From contig NZ_CP107772.1 of assembly GCF_036345155.1 (NCBI RefSeq), positions 4,402,001-4,466,000 of the forward strand: a stretch of DNA of 64,000 bases, written 5' to 3'. How positions within the stretch are numbered: position 1 is the first letter of the stretch; each line of letters begins with the position of its first letter. The notes below the pieces were generated by a model. It saw only the letters and a list, made by a program, of their open reading frames with translations. It searched no databases and was not told the origin of the DNA. Below, in pieces: positions 1 to 7,563 of the stretch. The position numbers and the translations under genes are program-made. Source of the stretch: Streptomyces sp. NBC_00582 (GTDB taxonomy: Bacteria; Actinomycetota; Actinomycetes; Streptomycetales; Streptomycetaceae).

Positions 1-885
1 CAGCTTGGTACGGCCGTCGGCGGTGATGCCGTCGCGCAGTTCGCGGAAGACGGTCACCACGCGGCGGATCTCGTCGACCCCGTGCGGCACGGCCGGCAGC
101 TCGAGGGAGCGGCCGATCTGGTCGACACGCCGCGCCACGATGTCGACCTCGGCGTCGACACTCGCGGGCAGCGGCAGCACCACCGTGTTGAAGCGGCGGC
201 GCAGAGCGCTGGACAGTTCGTTGACCCCGCGGTCCCGATCGTTGGCAGTGGCGATCAGGTTGAAGCCGCGGACCGCCTGAACCTCCTGCCCCAGTTCAGG
301 AATCGGCAGCGTCTTCTCCGACAGGATGGTGATGAGTGTGTCCTGAACGTCGGCCGGGACGCGAGTCAATTCCTCGACGCGGACCGTCGTGCCGTCCGCC
401 ATGGCGCGCATGACGGGGCTGGGGACGAGGGCGTCCGGGCTCGGGCCGTGCGCCAGGAGCTGCGCGTAGTTCCAGCCGTAGCGGATCGCCTCCTCCGGGG
501 TGCCCGCCGTGCCCTGCACGAGCAGGGTCGAGTCGCCGCTGACCGCCGCGGCCAGATGCTCGGAGACCCAGGTCTTGGCGGTGCCGGGCACGCCGAGCAG
601 CAGCAGGGCGCGGTCGGTGGCGAGCGTGCTGACGGCCACCTCGACGATGCGGCGCGGGCCCACGTACTTCGGGGTGATCGCGGTGCCGTCGGGCAGGGTG
701 CCGCCGAGGAGGTAGGTGGCGACGGCCCACGGCGACAGCTTCCAGCGGGCCGGGCGTGGGCGGTCGTCCTGGGCGGCGAGCGCGGTGAGTTCATCGGCGA
801 AGGCGTGTTCGGCGTGCGGCCGCAACGCCTCCGTGGGCTGCGTCGGACCGGGTTTCGTGAACGTCGGGTCTGCGGACACGGACAT
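1..885 (-). CDS. MoxR-family AAA+ ATPase (partial, C-terminus off the left edge)
   Basis: Partial gene: 295 codons are visible from an ATG at 885, with the 3' end beyond the window. The protein has a Walker A motif GVPGTAKT near residue 100, then conserved MoxR features: an RVEELTRVPADVQDTL segment, a Walker B/sensor region with ATANDRDRG, and the arginine-finger stretch SSALRRRFN. MoxR ATPases are cytoplasmic AAA+ chaperones that normally act with a von Willebrand A partner. No VWA gene is visible, but it would lie further left if the locus follows the usual MoxR/VWA arrangement (inference). A strong ribosome site, GGAGGGGG, lies about 8 nt before the ATG. The gene diverges from the SWIM gene across an intergenic region carrying paired damage-type promoter boxes. 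Confidence 0.88.
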   Translation of the reverse strand, partial: MSVSADPTFTKPGPTQPTEALRPHAEHAFADELTALAAQDDRPRPARWKLSPWAVATYLLGGTLPDGTAITPKYVGPRRIVEVAVSTLATDRALLLLGVPGTAKTWVSEHLAAAVSGDSTLLVQGTAGTPEEAIRYGWNYAQLLAHGPSPDALVPSPVMRAMADGTTVRVEELTRVPADVQDTLITILSEKTLPIPELGQEVQAVRGFNLIATANDRDRGVNELSSALRRRFNTVVLPLPASVDAEVDIVARRVDQIGRSLELPAVPHGVDEIRRVVTVFRELRDGITADGRTKL

Positions 886-929
886 GGCTGAGGTCCCCCT
901 CCAGCTCGGCCGGTTCGGGTCTGGTGTCC

Positions 930-952
930 ACCGTGCACCACACCACTGACAA
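930..952 (-). promoter_or_regulatory. RecA-independent DNA-damage (PafBC-type) promoter of the MoxR gene
   Basis: On the minus strand TTGTCAGTG (944-952) is followed by exactly 8 nt and then CACGGT (930-935). This fits the actinobacterial RecA-NDp consensus TTGTC(A/G)GTG-N8-TANNNT except for the first base of the -10. It is the mirror copy of the SWIM promoter box; the two form an 11-bp perfect inverted repeat, 943-953 with 1012-1022. Confidence 0.6.
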
Positions 953-1012
953 TGCGTTCCGACCTGCGGAAACGCCGCGGAGCAGGGGTGCGGCGGAGAC
1001 GTGCGCGGCCGA

Positions 1013-1035
1013 TTGTCAGTGGGGGGATCTACCGT
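1013..1035 (+). promoter_or_regulatory. RecA-independent DNA-damage (PafBC-type) promoter of the SWIM gene
   Basis: TTGTCAGTG (1013-1021), 8 nt, then TACCGT (1030-1035) matches the RecA-NDp consensus at every defined position. The ATG at 1043 is only 7 nt after the -10, so the transcript is predicted to be leaderless. Confidence 0.75.
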
Positions 1036-1042
1036 CGGTGGC

Positions 1043-2398
1043 ATGACTCAGCAGGAGGTGCGCCGGACCACGGAGCAGGCGCCGGCCCCGGCGCCTGACT
1101 CCGCGTCACGCAAAGCGGGCAGCAAACTCGGCGCGGCCGGCGCCTGGTCGGGTGCGGGCCGCTCGCGGGAGGGGGCGGTGTGGGGGGTGTGCGGCGGCGA
1201 CGGCGCGTCGTACCGCACGGTCGTCGACCCGGCGGGGCCGCCCGCCGCCCATGGCCCGGCGTACGACTGCACCTGCCCGAGCCGCACGTCCCCGTGCGAG
1301 CACGTGCGCGGGCTGCTGCTCCGGTCGGCCGGGGAGGAGGTCGTTCCGGTGGGGCCGGCGCCGGACTGGGCCGAGCAGTGGATCGCGGGGCGGCGCGGGC
1401 GGGCGCGGGAGAAAGGGGAGGCGGACCCGGCGGGTCCCCGTTCCGGCGTGGCCGATCCGGAGGCGGCGCGCCGCAGGGCGGAGCGGCGCGCCGAGCGGAT
1501 CACCGCGGGCGCGACGGAGCTGGAGCGGCGCCTGGCCGACCTCCTGCGCTCCGGCCTCGCCTCGGCCGAGCAGGCGGGCCATGAGGGGTGGGAGGAGACG
1601 GCGGCCCGCATGGTCGACGCCCAGGCCCCCGGACTGGCGGCGCGGGTCCGGGAGTTGGGGGCGATCCCGGGTTCCGGCCCCGACTGGCCGGTGCGGCTGC
1701 TGGAGGAGTGCGCCCTGCTCCACCTGCTCGACCGGGGGTGGCTGCACCGCGAGCGGCTCCCGGAGGCCCTGGCGGCCACGGTGCGCTCCCGTGTCGGCCT
1801 GACCGCCCGCCCGGCCGGCCCGCCGCTGCGCGACCACTGGCTGGTCCTCGCCCAGACCGACACGCCGGACCCGAGACTGACGACGCGCCGCATCTGGCTG
1901 CACGGCATCGCCTCGGGCCGCACCGCCCTCGTCCTGTCCTACGGCGCCGCCGGCCGCGCCCCCGACCTGGCCCTGCCGGTCGGCCTCGCCCTGGACGCGG
2001 AGCTGTCCGCCTACCCGGACGCCGGACGGCGACGCGCCGCCCTGGGCGAACGGTTCGCGCCCCCCGCACCTACCACGGCCCGCCCACCCGGTATGACCAC
2101 GACCGAGGCGGCCGCACTCTACGGCGCGTCGCTGCGCGACGACCCCTGGCAGGAGTCCGTCCCGGTGACCCTGGACGACGTCATACCGACCCCGGACGGC
2201 ACCTCCTGGCAACTGGCCGACGTCGACGGCGACACGGCCCTGCCGCTCACCGCCACGGCTGCGGCGCGCCCCGGTCTGTGGCGCCTGGTCGCCCTCTCCG
2301 GCGGCGCCCCCGTGAAGGTGTTCGGCGAGTGCGGCCACCGGGGTTTCACCCCCCTGACCGCCTGGCCGTCCGGCCCGGGAGAGGCGGTCCACCTGTGA
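1043..2398 (+). CDS. SWIM zinc-finger domain protein
   Basis: A 451-residue protein. The diagnostic SWIM motif CxC...CxH is at C76, C78, C85 and H87 (sequence YDCTCPSRTSPCEHV). The rest is Arg/Glu/Ala-rich helical sequence with no other recognised domain. SWIM domains bind DNA or protein partners through one zinc ion. I chose the ATG at 1043 over the in-frame upstream start at 1001 because a good -10 (TACCGT) sits 7 nt before it, which implies leaderless translation. The stop overlaps the GTG of an alternative start of the next gene, so the two are co-transcribed. Its divergence from a MoxR ATPase and pairing with a DUF5691-like gene suggest one functional module, but the biochemical role is unknown. 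Confidence 0.85.
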   Translation: MTQQEVRRTTEQAPAPAPDSASRKAGSKLGAAGAWSGAGRSREGAVWGVCGGDGASYRTVVDPAGPPAAHGPAYDCTCPSRTSPCEHVRGLLLRSAGEEVVPVGPAPDWAEQWIAGRRGRAREKGEADPAGPRSGVADPEAARRRAERRAERITAGATELERRLADLLRSGLASAEQAGHEGWEETAARMVDAQAPGLAARVRELGAIPGSGPDWPVRLLEECALLHLLDRGWLHRERLPEALAATVRSRVGLTARPAGPPLRDHWLVLAQTDTPDPRLTTRRIWLHGIASGRTALVLSYGAAGRAPDLALPVGLALDAELSAYPDAGRRRAALGERFAPPAPTTARPPGMTTTEAAALYGASLRDDPWQESVPVTLDDVIPTPDGTSWQLADVDGDTALPLTATAAARPGLWRLVALSGGAPVKVFGECGHRGFTPLTAWPSGPGEAVHL

Positions 2399-2418
2399 CG
2401 GAGACGGAGGGGACCCCC

Positions 2419-4035
2419 ATGCGCACGACACCCACGAGTCCCGCCCCCAGCTGGGACGAACTGGTCACCGCGGCTCTCCTGGGCACGGACCGGCGTACGC
2501 CCCCCGGTGCCGCCCCCGGCCGGACGGCACCGGCCGCCCTGCTGGACGCGGCGGCCGCCGAGACCGTACGACGCCGTGCCGGGCTGCGTCCGGGCCGCGC
2601 CGCACCCCGTCCGGAACCGGCGCCCGCCGATCCGCGCCCCACGTTGCCCGCCCCGGCGGCCCGCAGACTCGCGCTGCTGCTCGCCGACCGCCCCGGCACC
2701 GGCGGAACCGGCCGCAGGGGCACGGCACCGGACCTCATGGAGCTGCTGCCGCAGTGGCTGGCGGCGGCGAACGCGCGCGGGTTCGCCCCGCCCGCCGAGG
2801 CCCTGCCCGCGCTGCTCGACGCGGCACGCGGGCGTACGGACCTGCGGGCGCCTGCGCTGCGGTTCGCGGGCCCGCGCGCCCTGTGGCTGGCCCGGCTGAA
2901 CCCGGAGTGGCGTTTCGTGCTGCGCGCCGCGCCGGGCGGGGACGCCTCGCTGCCGGGCCCCGAGGAGAGCGGGAGGGTCGAAAAGCTCTGGCAGGAGGGC
3001 CTGTTCGCCGAGCGCGTCGCCCTCCTCGCGTCCCTGCGCTCACGCGCCCCCGACACGGCGCGGGCGCTGCTGGAGTCGACCTGGCCGACGGAGCGCGCGG
3101 AGGACCGTCTGATGTTCCTCGACTCGCTGCGCACCGGCCTCGGGGAGCGTGACGAGCCGTTCCTGGAGGCCGCGTTGGCCGACCGCAGCCGCAATGTGCG
3201 GGCGACGGCGGCCGAGTTGCTGTCGGCGCTGCCGGGTTCGGCGCTCGCCGCGCGGATGGCGGTGCGGGCCGGGGCGTGCGTGGCCGTCGACCACACCGGC
3301 GACACGCCGACCCTCGTCGTAAAGGCGCCCCATGAGTGCGACGCGGGCATGGAGCGCGACGGCGTCGCCTCCAGGGCACCGGTCGGCCGCGGGGAACGGT
3401 CGTGGTGGCTCGGCCAGTTGGTGGAGGCGGCCCCGCTCGGCGCCTGGCCGGCGCGACTGGGCGGGCGTACGCCGGAGCAGATCGTCGCGCTTCCGGTGGA
3501 CGACGACTGGCTGGGCGAACTGCACGCGGCCTGGTGCCGGGCCGCCGTACGGCAGCGGGACGCGGCCTGGTCACGGGCGTTGCTGGGACGGCCGTCCTCA
3601 CCGGGGGCGGGCGGGCCGGGTGCGGTCTCCCTGGCCGAGCGGGCGAAGCTGCTGAGCACCCTGCCGGTGGGCGAACGGGCGGAGTGGGTCGCCGGGTTCA
3701 TCGCGGCCCATGGGCTGTCGGAGGCGTTCCAGCTGCTCGGCGTGTGCGCGGTGCCCTGGGCCGCGCCGCTCGGCCGGGCGGTCGTCGACGCCCTCAACAT
3801 CGCGCGGGACGCGGGGAGTTATCCGTGGAGCTTCAGCGGTGTGATGGGCCTCGCCGAACGCTGTCTGGACCCGTCGGAGGCGTCGCGGCTGGACGCCCTC
3901 CTGGCCGTACCCGACGAACCGGAGGACGCGTCGCCCGGAGCCGGGGGCTACTGGGCGGAGGCGTTCCAGCGACTGGGGACGACGCTGCGGCTGAGGGCGG
4001 TGATGGCACAGGAGCTGGGAGACGCGCCGCCATGA
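2419..4035 (+). CDS. DUF5691-like protein
   Basis: A 538-residue protein beginning MRTTPTSPAPSWDELVTAALLGTDRR. The middle is Ala/Leu/Arg-rich and looks like a helical-repeat (HEAT-like) scaffold: SRAPDTARALLESTWP, RSRNVRATAAELLSALPGS. I recognise it as the DUF5691 type that accompanies SWIM and MoxR genes in actinomycetes; this is recall, not a search. The ATG at 2419 has GGAGGGG 5-6 nt upstream. An in-frame GTG at 2395, overlapping the SWIM stop codon, is the alternative and would add 8 residues. No transmembrane segment or signal peptide is evident. Function unknown. Confidence 0.75.
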   Translation: MRTTPTSPAPSWDELVTAALLGTDRRTPPGAAPGRTAPAALLDAAAAETVRRRAGLRPGRAAPRPEPAPADPRPTLPAPAARRLALLLADRPGTGGTGRRGTAPDLMELLPQWLAAANARGFAPPAEALPALLDAARGRTDLRAPALRFAGPRALWLARLNPEWRFVLRAAPGGDASLPGPEESGRVEKLWQEGLFAERVALLASLRSRAPDTARALLESTWPTERAEDRLMFLDSLRTGLGERDEPFLEAALADRSRNVRATAAELLSALPGSALAARMAVRAGACVAVDHTGDTPTLVVKAPHECDAGMERDGVASRAPVGRGERSWWLGQLVEAAPLGAWPARLGGRTPEQIVALPVDDDWLGELHAAWCRAAVRQRDAAWSRALLGRPSSPGAGGPGAVSLAERAKLLSTLPVGERAEWVAGFIAAHGLSEAFQLLGVCAVPWAAPLGRAVVDALNIARDAGSYPWSFSGVMGLAERCLDPSEASRLDALLAVPDEPEDASPGAGGYWAEAFQRLGTTLRLRAVMAQELGDAPP

Positions 4036-4074
4036 GCATGACGCGTGTGCGCCCCGGACCGCCGCCCCAGGTGG

Positions 4075-4491
4075 CTAGGACCCGGTCGGCTGACCCACGT
4101 TCTCGCGGACCCACTCCACGATCGACGCCGTGGTCGCCCCGGGGGTGAAGATCTCCGCGACGCCCCTCTCCTTCAGTGGGGCGATGTCCGCCTCGGGGAT
4201 GATCCCCCCGCCGAAGACGAGGATGTCCGCCGCGTCCTGCTCCCGGAGCAGGTCGATCACCGCGGCGAAGAGGGTGTTGTGCGCCCCGGACAGGATGGAC
4301 AGCCCGATCGCGTCGGCGTCCTCCTGGATCGCGGTGTCGACGATCTGCTCCGGGGTCTGGTGGAGCCCGGTGTAGACGACCTCCATGCCGGCGTCGCGCA
4401 GCGCGCGGGCGATCACCTTGGCGCCGCGGTCGTGACCGTCGAGGCCCGGCTTGGCCACCACGACCCGGATCGCACCCGATGCCACACCCAT
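4075..4491 (-). CDS. icmB: Cobalamin-binding small subunit of isobutyryl-CoA mutase
   Basis: A 138-residue single-domain B12-binding protein. The base-off/His-on motif DGHDRG lies near the N-terminus, followed by SILSGAHNT and a GGGIIPEAD segment, the usual DxHxxG / SxL / GG series. It is nearly identical to the IcmB subunit I recall from streptomycetes, which joins a separately encoded large subunit to interconvert isobutyryl-CoA and n-butyryl-CoA. No large subunit is in the window; icmA and icmB are commonly unlinked. Start ATG 4491 has GGGAGG 6-7 nt upstream. An upstream in-frame ATG (4590) would add an Arg-rich tail with no homologous look. Only 39 bp separate this stop from the convergent gene before it. 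Confidence 0.9.
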   Translation of the reverse strand: MGVASGAIRVVVAKPGLDGHDRGAKVIARALRDAGMEVVYTGLHQTPEQIVDTAIQEDADAIGLSILSGAHNTLFAAVIDLLREQDAADILVFGGGIIPEADIAPLKERGVAEIFTPGATTASIVEWVRENVGQPTGS

Positions 4492-4661
4492 GACTGCCTC
4501 CCTGAAGCGACGTCGCCCGCTCTCGACGGCCCCGACACCCCGTGCCACACACCCGGGGAGTGAACGAACGTTATCGCCAGCATCCCGCAACCGGCCGTTT
4601 CATGGCATGGACCAACGGGGAAATCACACGATGGGACAGTAACGGGAGCCGCAAACGAGGT

Positions 4662-4706
4662 CGCCGTACCGCCGCGCCGCAGGACGCGCGCCGCGGCGGT
4701 ACGGCG
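4662..4706. repeat. 15-bp perfect inverted repeat between divergent genes
   Basis: Arms 4662-4676 and 4692-4706 (CGCCGTACCGCCGCG and its complement) enclose a 15-nt loop. The flanking genes icmB and the hydrolase are transcribed away from each other, so this cannot be an ordinary 3' terminator of either. It could be a hairpin in the hydrolase leader or the terminator of a small RNA starting in the more AT-containing stretch 4560-4650. Apart from this hairpin and the hydrolase ribosome site I see nothing else in 4492-4842. Confidence 0.6.
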
Positions 4707-4842
4707 CATCGGTGGAGGCGCGACGGGCACACGGGCCAAGGCCCCTGCCGCCCGCCCGGCAGCCGATCACCTCCGCCGCGACTACCATGAGGGCACACGG
4801 GGGACAGAGACGTCCTCGGCGTGTGCCGACAGGAGGTCGGCG

Positions 4843-5751
4843 ATGCAGGTCACCAGGGTGCTGCAGCCCTTTCTTCCGCTCTACCGGCGGCTGCCGGACC
4901 TTCCGCCCCTTCCGTACATCCCGGGCCGGCTGGCGGGACTCTCCACGGCCCTGCTGAAGGCCACCGTCCTGGACCTCGCGATCCTCGCCGCGCATCTCCT
5001 GCTCTACCCCTCCGGCATCGCCCAGGAGCGCCGCCGCCCCGCCCTCCCGCCGGCGGAAAACGGCACGTCGAACGAAAATGGCACCGAGTGCCCCACCCAG
5101 CTCCCCACACCGGCCCCGCTCCCGGTCGTCCTGCTGCACGGTTTCATCGACAACCGCTCGGTCTTCGTCCTGCTGCGCCGCAGCCTCGCCCAGCACGGCA
5201 GGCACCGCGTGGAGTCGCTGAACTACTCCCCTCTGACCTGCGACATCCGCACCGCGGCCGAACTGCTCGGGCGGCACATAGAGGAGATATGCGAGCGCAC
5301 CGGCAGCAGCCGGGTCGATGTCGTCGGGCACAGCCTGGGCGGTCTGATCGCCCGCTACTACGTGCAGCGGCTCGGCGGTGACGTCCGGGTCCGCACCCTC
5401 GTCACGCTCGGCACCCCGCACGCGGGCACCAAGGTGGTGCCCCTGGCGAACGCGCACCCGATCGTGCGCCAGATGCGCCCCGGCTCGGAGGTCATCGAGG
5501 AGCTGTCCCGGCCCGCGCCCGGCTGCCGTACGCACTTCGTGAGCTTCTGGAGCGACCTCGACCACCTGATGGACCCGCTGGAGACGGCCCGGATCGACCA
5601 CCCCGACCTGAGGGCGCTGAATGTGCAGGTGACGGGAATCGGCCATCTCGCCCTGCCCGTCCACCCGGCGGTCGCGACCGGCATACGGCAGGCCCTGGAC
5701 ACCCCGGAGACGGCCATGGACGCACCCGCCGACGGCCTCACGGTGGCCTGA
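4843..5751 (+). CDS. Alpha/beta-hydrolase, esterase/lipase family
   Basis: A 302-residue protein with the serine-hydrolase nucleophile elbow GHSLGG at residues 162-167 (Ser164) and an oxyanion-hole HG at 99-100. The likely acid/His pair is in the C-terminal part (DLDHLMDP, then GIGHLALPVHP). After the elbow, TLGTPHAGT is typical of triacylglycerol lipase/LipA-like actinobacterial esterases. The first 60 residues include a hydrophobic stretch (about 40-56) that could be an N-terminal membrane anchor. The ribosome site GGAGG is 7 nt before the ATG. The substrate cannot be told from sequence. Confidence 0.85.
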   Translation: MQVTRVLQPFLPLYRRLPDLPPLPYIPGRLAGLSTALLKATVLDLAILAAHLLLYPSGIAQERRRPALPPAENGTSNENGTECPTQLPTPAPLPVVLLHGFIDNRSVFVLLRRSLAQHGRHRVESLNYSPLTCDIRTAAELLGRHIEEICERTGSSRVDVVGHSLGGLIARYYVQRLGGDVRVRTLVTLGTPHAGTKVVPLANAHPIVRQMRPGSEVIEELSRPAPGCRTHFVSFWSDLDHLMDPLETARIDHPDLRALNVQVTGIGHLALPVHPAVATGIRQALDTPETAMDAPADGLTVA

Positions 5752-5861
5752 CACCCCACCAGCCCTCGAACACCCTTCGAACATAAAGCCAAACCCGCGC
5801 CCGTCGTCCCCCGAAACACGGCCGATTGCCCCTTTCCCGCGAGCACGAAACTTGCGGAAGA

Positions 5862-5891
5862 TTGTCGTGCCCGCATACCGACGGGTACAGT
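5862..5891 (+). promoter_or_regulatory. Putative vegetative promoter of the M23 peptidase gene
   Basis: A -35 TTGTCG (5862-5867), 18-nt spacer and -10 TACAGT (5886-5891) precede the GTG start at 5940 and would give a leader of about 40 nt. Confidence 0.5.
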
Positions 5892-5939
5892 CGCCGCACT
5901 GCTCTGGCAGCCCCTGTTGTCGAGGCGAGAGAGAAGTTG

Positions 5940-7493
5940 GTGAACGACCGTCACCCGTCGGGGACCATGACCACCCCGGCTCCGGCTTCCGACGCCGACT
6001 CCGCGCCCTACGCGTCGTACGGCACCCAGGAAGCCCCGTACGACGGGTTCACCTCGTACACCGGCTACGACACCGCCGCCCACGACACCGGCCACTTCAC
6101 GGCCGACCCCCTCTTCGGCGGCTACCCCGGCGATGCGACGAGCATGGGCACGGGCACCGCCGACAGCACCTACGGCACCGGGCAGTGGACCACCGGCCAC
6201 CCCACCACGGTCGACACCGGCAGCCACCAGCTCCACGACACGGGCGGCCACCACACGCTGAACTACGACCCGTACGCGGCCCAGCACCACGCCGCCTACG
6301 ACTCGGGCGTGTACGACACGACCGGCTGGACCACCGGCCACCAGCAGCTCCCGCTCGTCCCGCCGCAGGCCTCCGGACCCGACACCGGCGCCCAGTGGGA
6401 CGCCGGCGCCTGGCTGCGGCCGGACCAGTCCGGCAACCCCGCCGACCAGACCCAGCACTGGGAATGGGGCACCCAGACCTTCGACACCGGCGCCTACGAC
6501 GCCACGCAGTGGAACTCCGACAGCGGTGAGACCGGCACCGCCTCCGACGAGTGCGAGCAGCCTGCCGAGGTCCCCTTCGACCAGCAGGCCACCGCCACCT
6601 TCGAGACCGTCGGTCACGACGAACAGGGCGCGGGCGGCGGGTTGTCCGCCACCGGTGAGCTGCCCGCCGTCTCCGAGCACCCCCTCCTGGACGACCAGGA
6701 GGAGACGACGCCGGCGCCCGCCACCCGCGCCGCCGCGCGCAACGCGAGCCGTTCCCGCCGCCGTCCGCCCGCGAAGCGCTCCGCGCTGCTGACCGTGGCC
6801 GTGCCCTCGGCATGTGTGATGGGGGTCGCCGGGATCGCCGCCGCCTCCGTCGGCACCCTGACCGGCGGGGACGACAAGGACACCACCACCTCCGCCTCCG
6901 CCTCGGACGCGCAGGCCGTGAAGCCGTCCGCCGCCAACAACAAGCTGGACTCCCAGCTCGAGACCCTCAGCGCCGAGGCCGACGACTTCGCCGACCGGGC
7001 CAGCCGGACGCAGGAGCGCATCGACCTCAAGGCCCAGCAGGAGGCCGAGAAGAAGAAGGCGGCCGCGGAGGCGGCCCGCAAGGAGCGGCTGCGCCCCAAG
7101 TACGCCCTCCCGGTCGCCCAGCGCGGGCTCAGCGCCTACTTCGGCCAGGCCGGCGTCAACTGGATGTCCCAGCACACCGGTATCGACTTCCCCGTCTCCT
7201 ACGGCACCACCGTGATGGCGGCGACCGACGGCACCGTACGGACGCAGTGGAACAGCGCCTACGGCAACATGATGATCGTGACGGCGAAGGACGGCACGGA
7301 GACCTGGTACTGCCACCTCTCCAGCTACCGCGTCGCCTCCGGTACGACGGTGAAGGCCGGCGACCCGATCGCGTACTCGGGGAACTCCGGCAACTCCACC
7401 GGCCCGCACCTGCACTTCGAGGTCCGGCCGGCCGGCGGTTCGGCGATAGACCCGCTGCCGTGGCTGCGCAGCCACGGGCTGGACCCCACGTAG
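5940..7493 (+). CDS. Membrane-anchored M23 family metallopeptidase
   Basis: A 517-residue protein. Residues 1-270 are low complexity, rich in Gly, Thr, Asp, Tyr, Gln and His, and probably cytoplasmic. A transmembrane helix spans about 281-302 and a charged coiled coil about 320-380. The LytM/M23 domain occupies about 393-515 with HTGIDF (first zinc ligands) near 412 and HLHFE at 490-494. M23 enzymes are zinc endopeptidases that cut peptidoglycan cross-links. The GTG at 5940 is preferred (purine-rich GAGAGAGAAG upstream); an upstream ATG at 5826 has no ribosome site. The single-pass topology places the peptidase in the wall space. Confidence 0.88.
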   Translation: MNDRHPSGTMTTPAPASDADSAPYASYGTQEAPYDGFTSYTGYDTAAHDTGHFTADPLFGGYPGDATSMGTGTADSTYGTGQWTTGHPTTVDTGSHQLHDTGGHHTLNYDPYAAQHHAAYDSGVYDTTGWTTGHQQLPLVPPQASGPDTGAQWDAGAWLRPDQSGNPADQTQHWEWGTQTFDTGAYDATQWNSDSGETGTASDECEQPAEVPFDQQATATFETVGHDEQGAGGGLSATGELPAVSEHPLLDDQEETTPAPATRAAARNASRSRRRPPAKRSALLTVAVPSACVMGVAGIAAASVGTLTGGDDKDTTTSASASDAQAVKPSAANNKLDSQLETLSAEADDFADRASRTQERIDLKAQQEAEKKKAAAEAARKERLRPKYALPVAQRGLSAYFGQAGVNWMSQHTGIDFPVSYGTTVMAATDGTVRTQWNSAYGNMMIVTAKDGTETWYCHLSSYRVASGTTVKAGDPIAYSGNSGNSTGPHLHFEVRPAGGSAIDPLPWLRSHGLDPT

Positions 7494-7514
7494 CACTCCC
7501 GCCGCCTTGACGGC

Positions 7515-7539
7515 AGCCCCCGCTGTGGCAGCGGGGGCT
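7515..7539. terminator. Bidirectional terminator between M23 gene and pcrA
   Basis: Perfect 11-bp stem AGCCCCCGCTG / CAGCGGGGGCT with a 3-nt loop, between convergent genes. Confidence 0.85.
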
Positions 7540-7563
7540 CACTCATGTGCGCCGCGCGGCTGC

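Noticed and set aside
1588..2418. N-terminal extension of the DUF5691-like frame through the SWIM gene
   Set aside because: Arg/Gly/Pro-rich shadow of the SWIM gene in another frame; real start is at 2419 with GGAGGGG.
5764..5783. TCGAAC...TTCGAAC resembling a LexA box
   Set aside because: The half-sites have the wrong spacing and the second is not the GTTCGA arm, so it does not match the actinobacterial SOS box.
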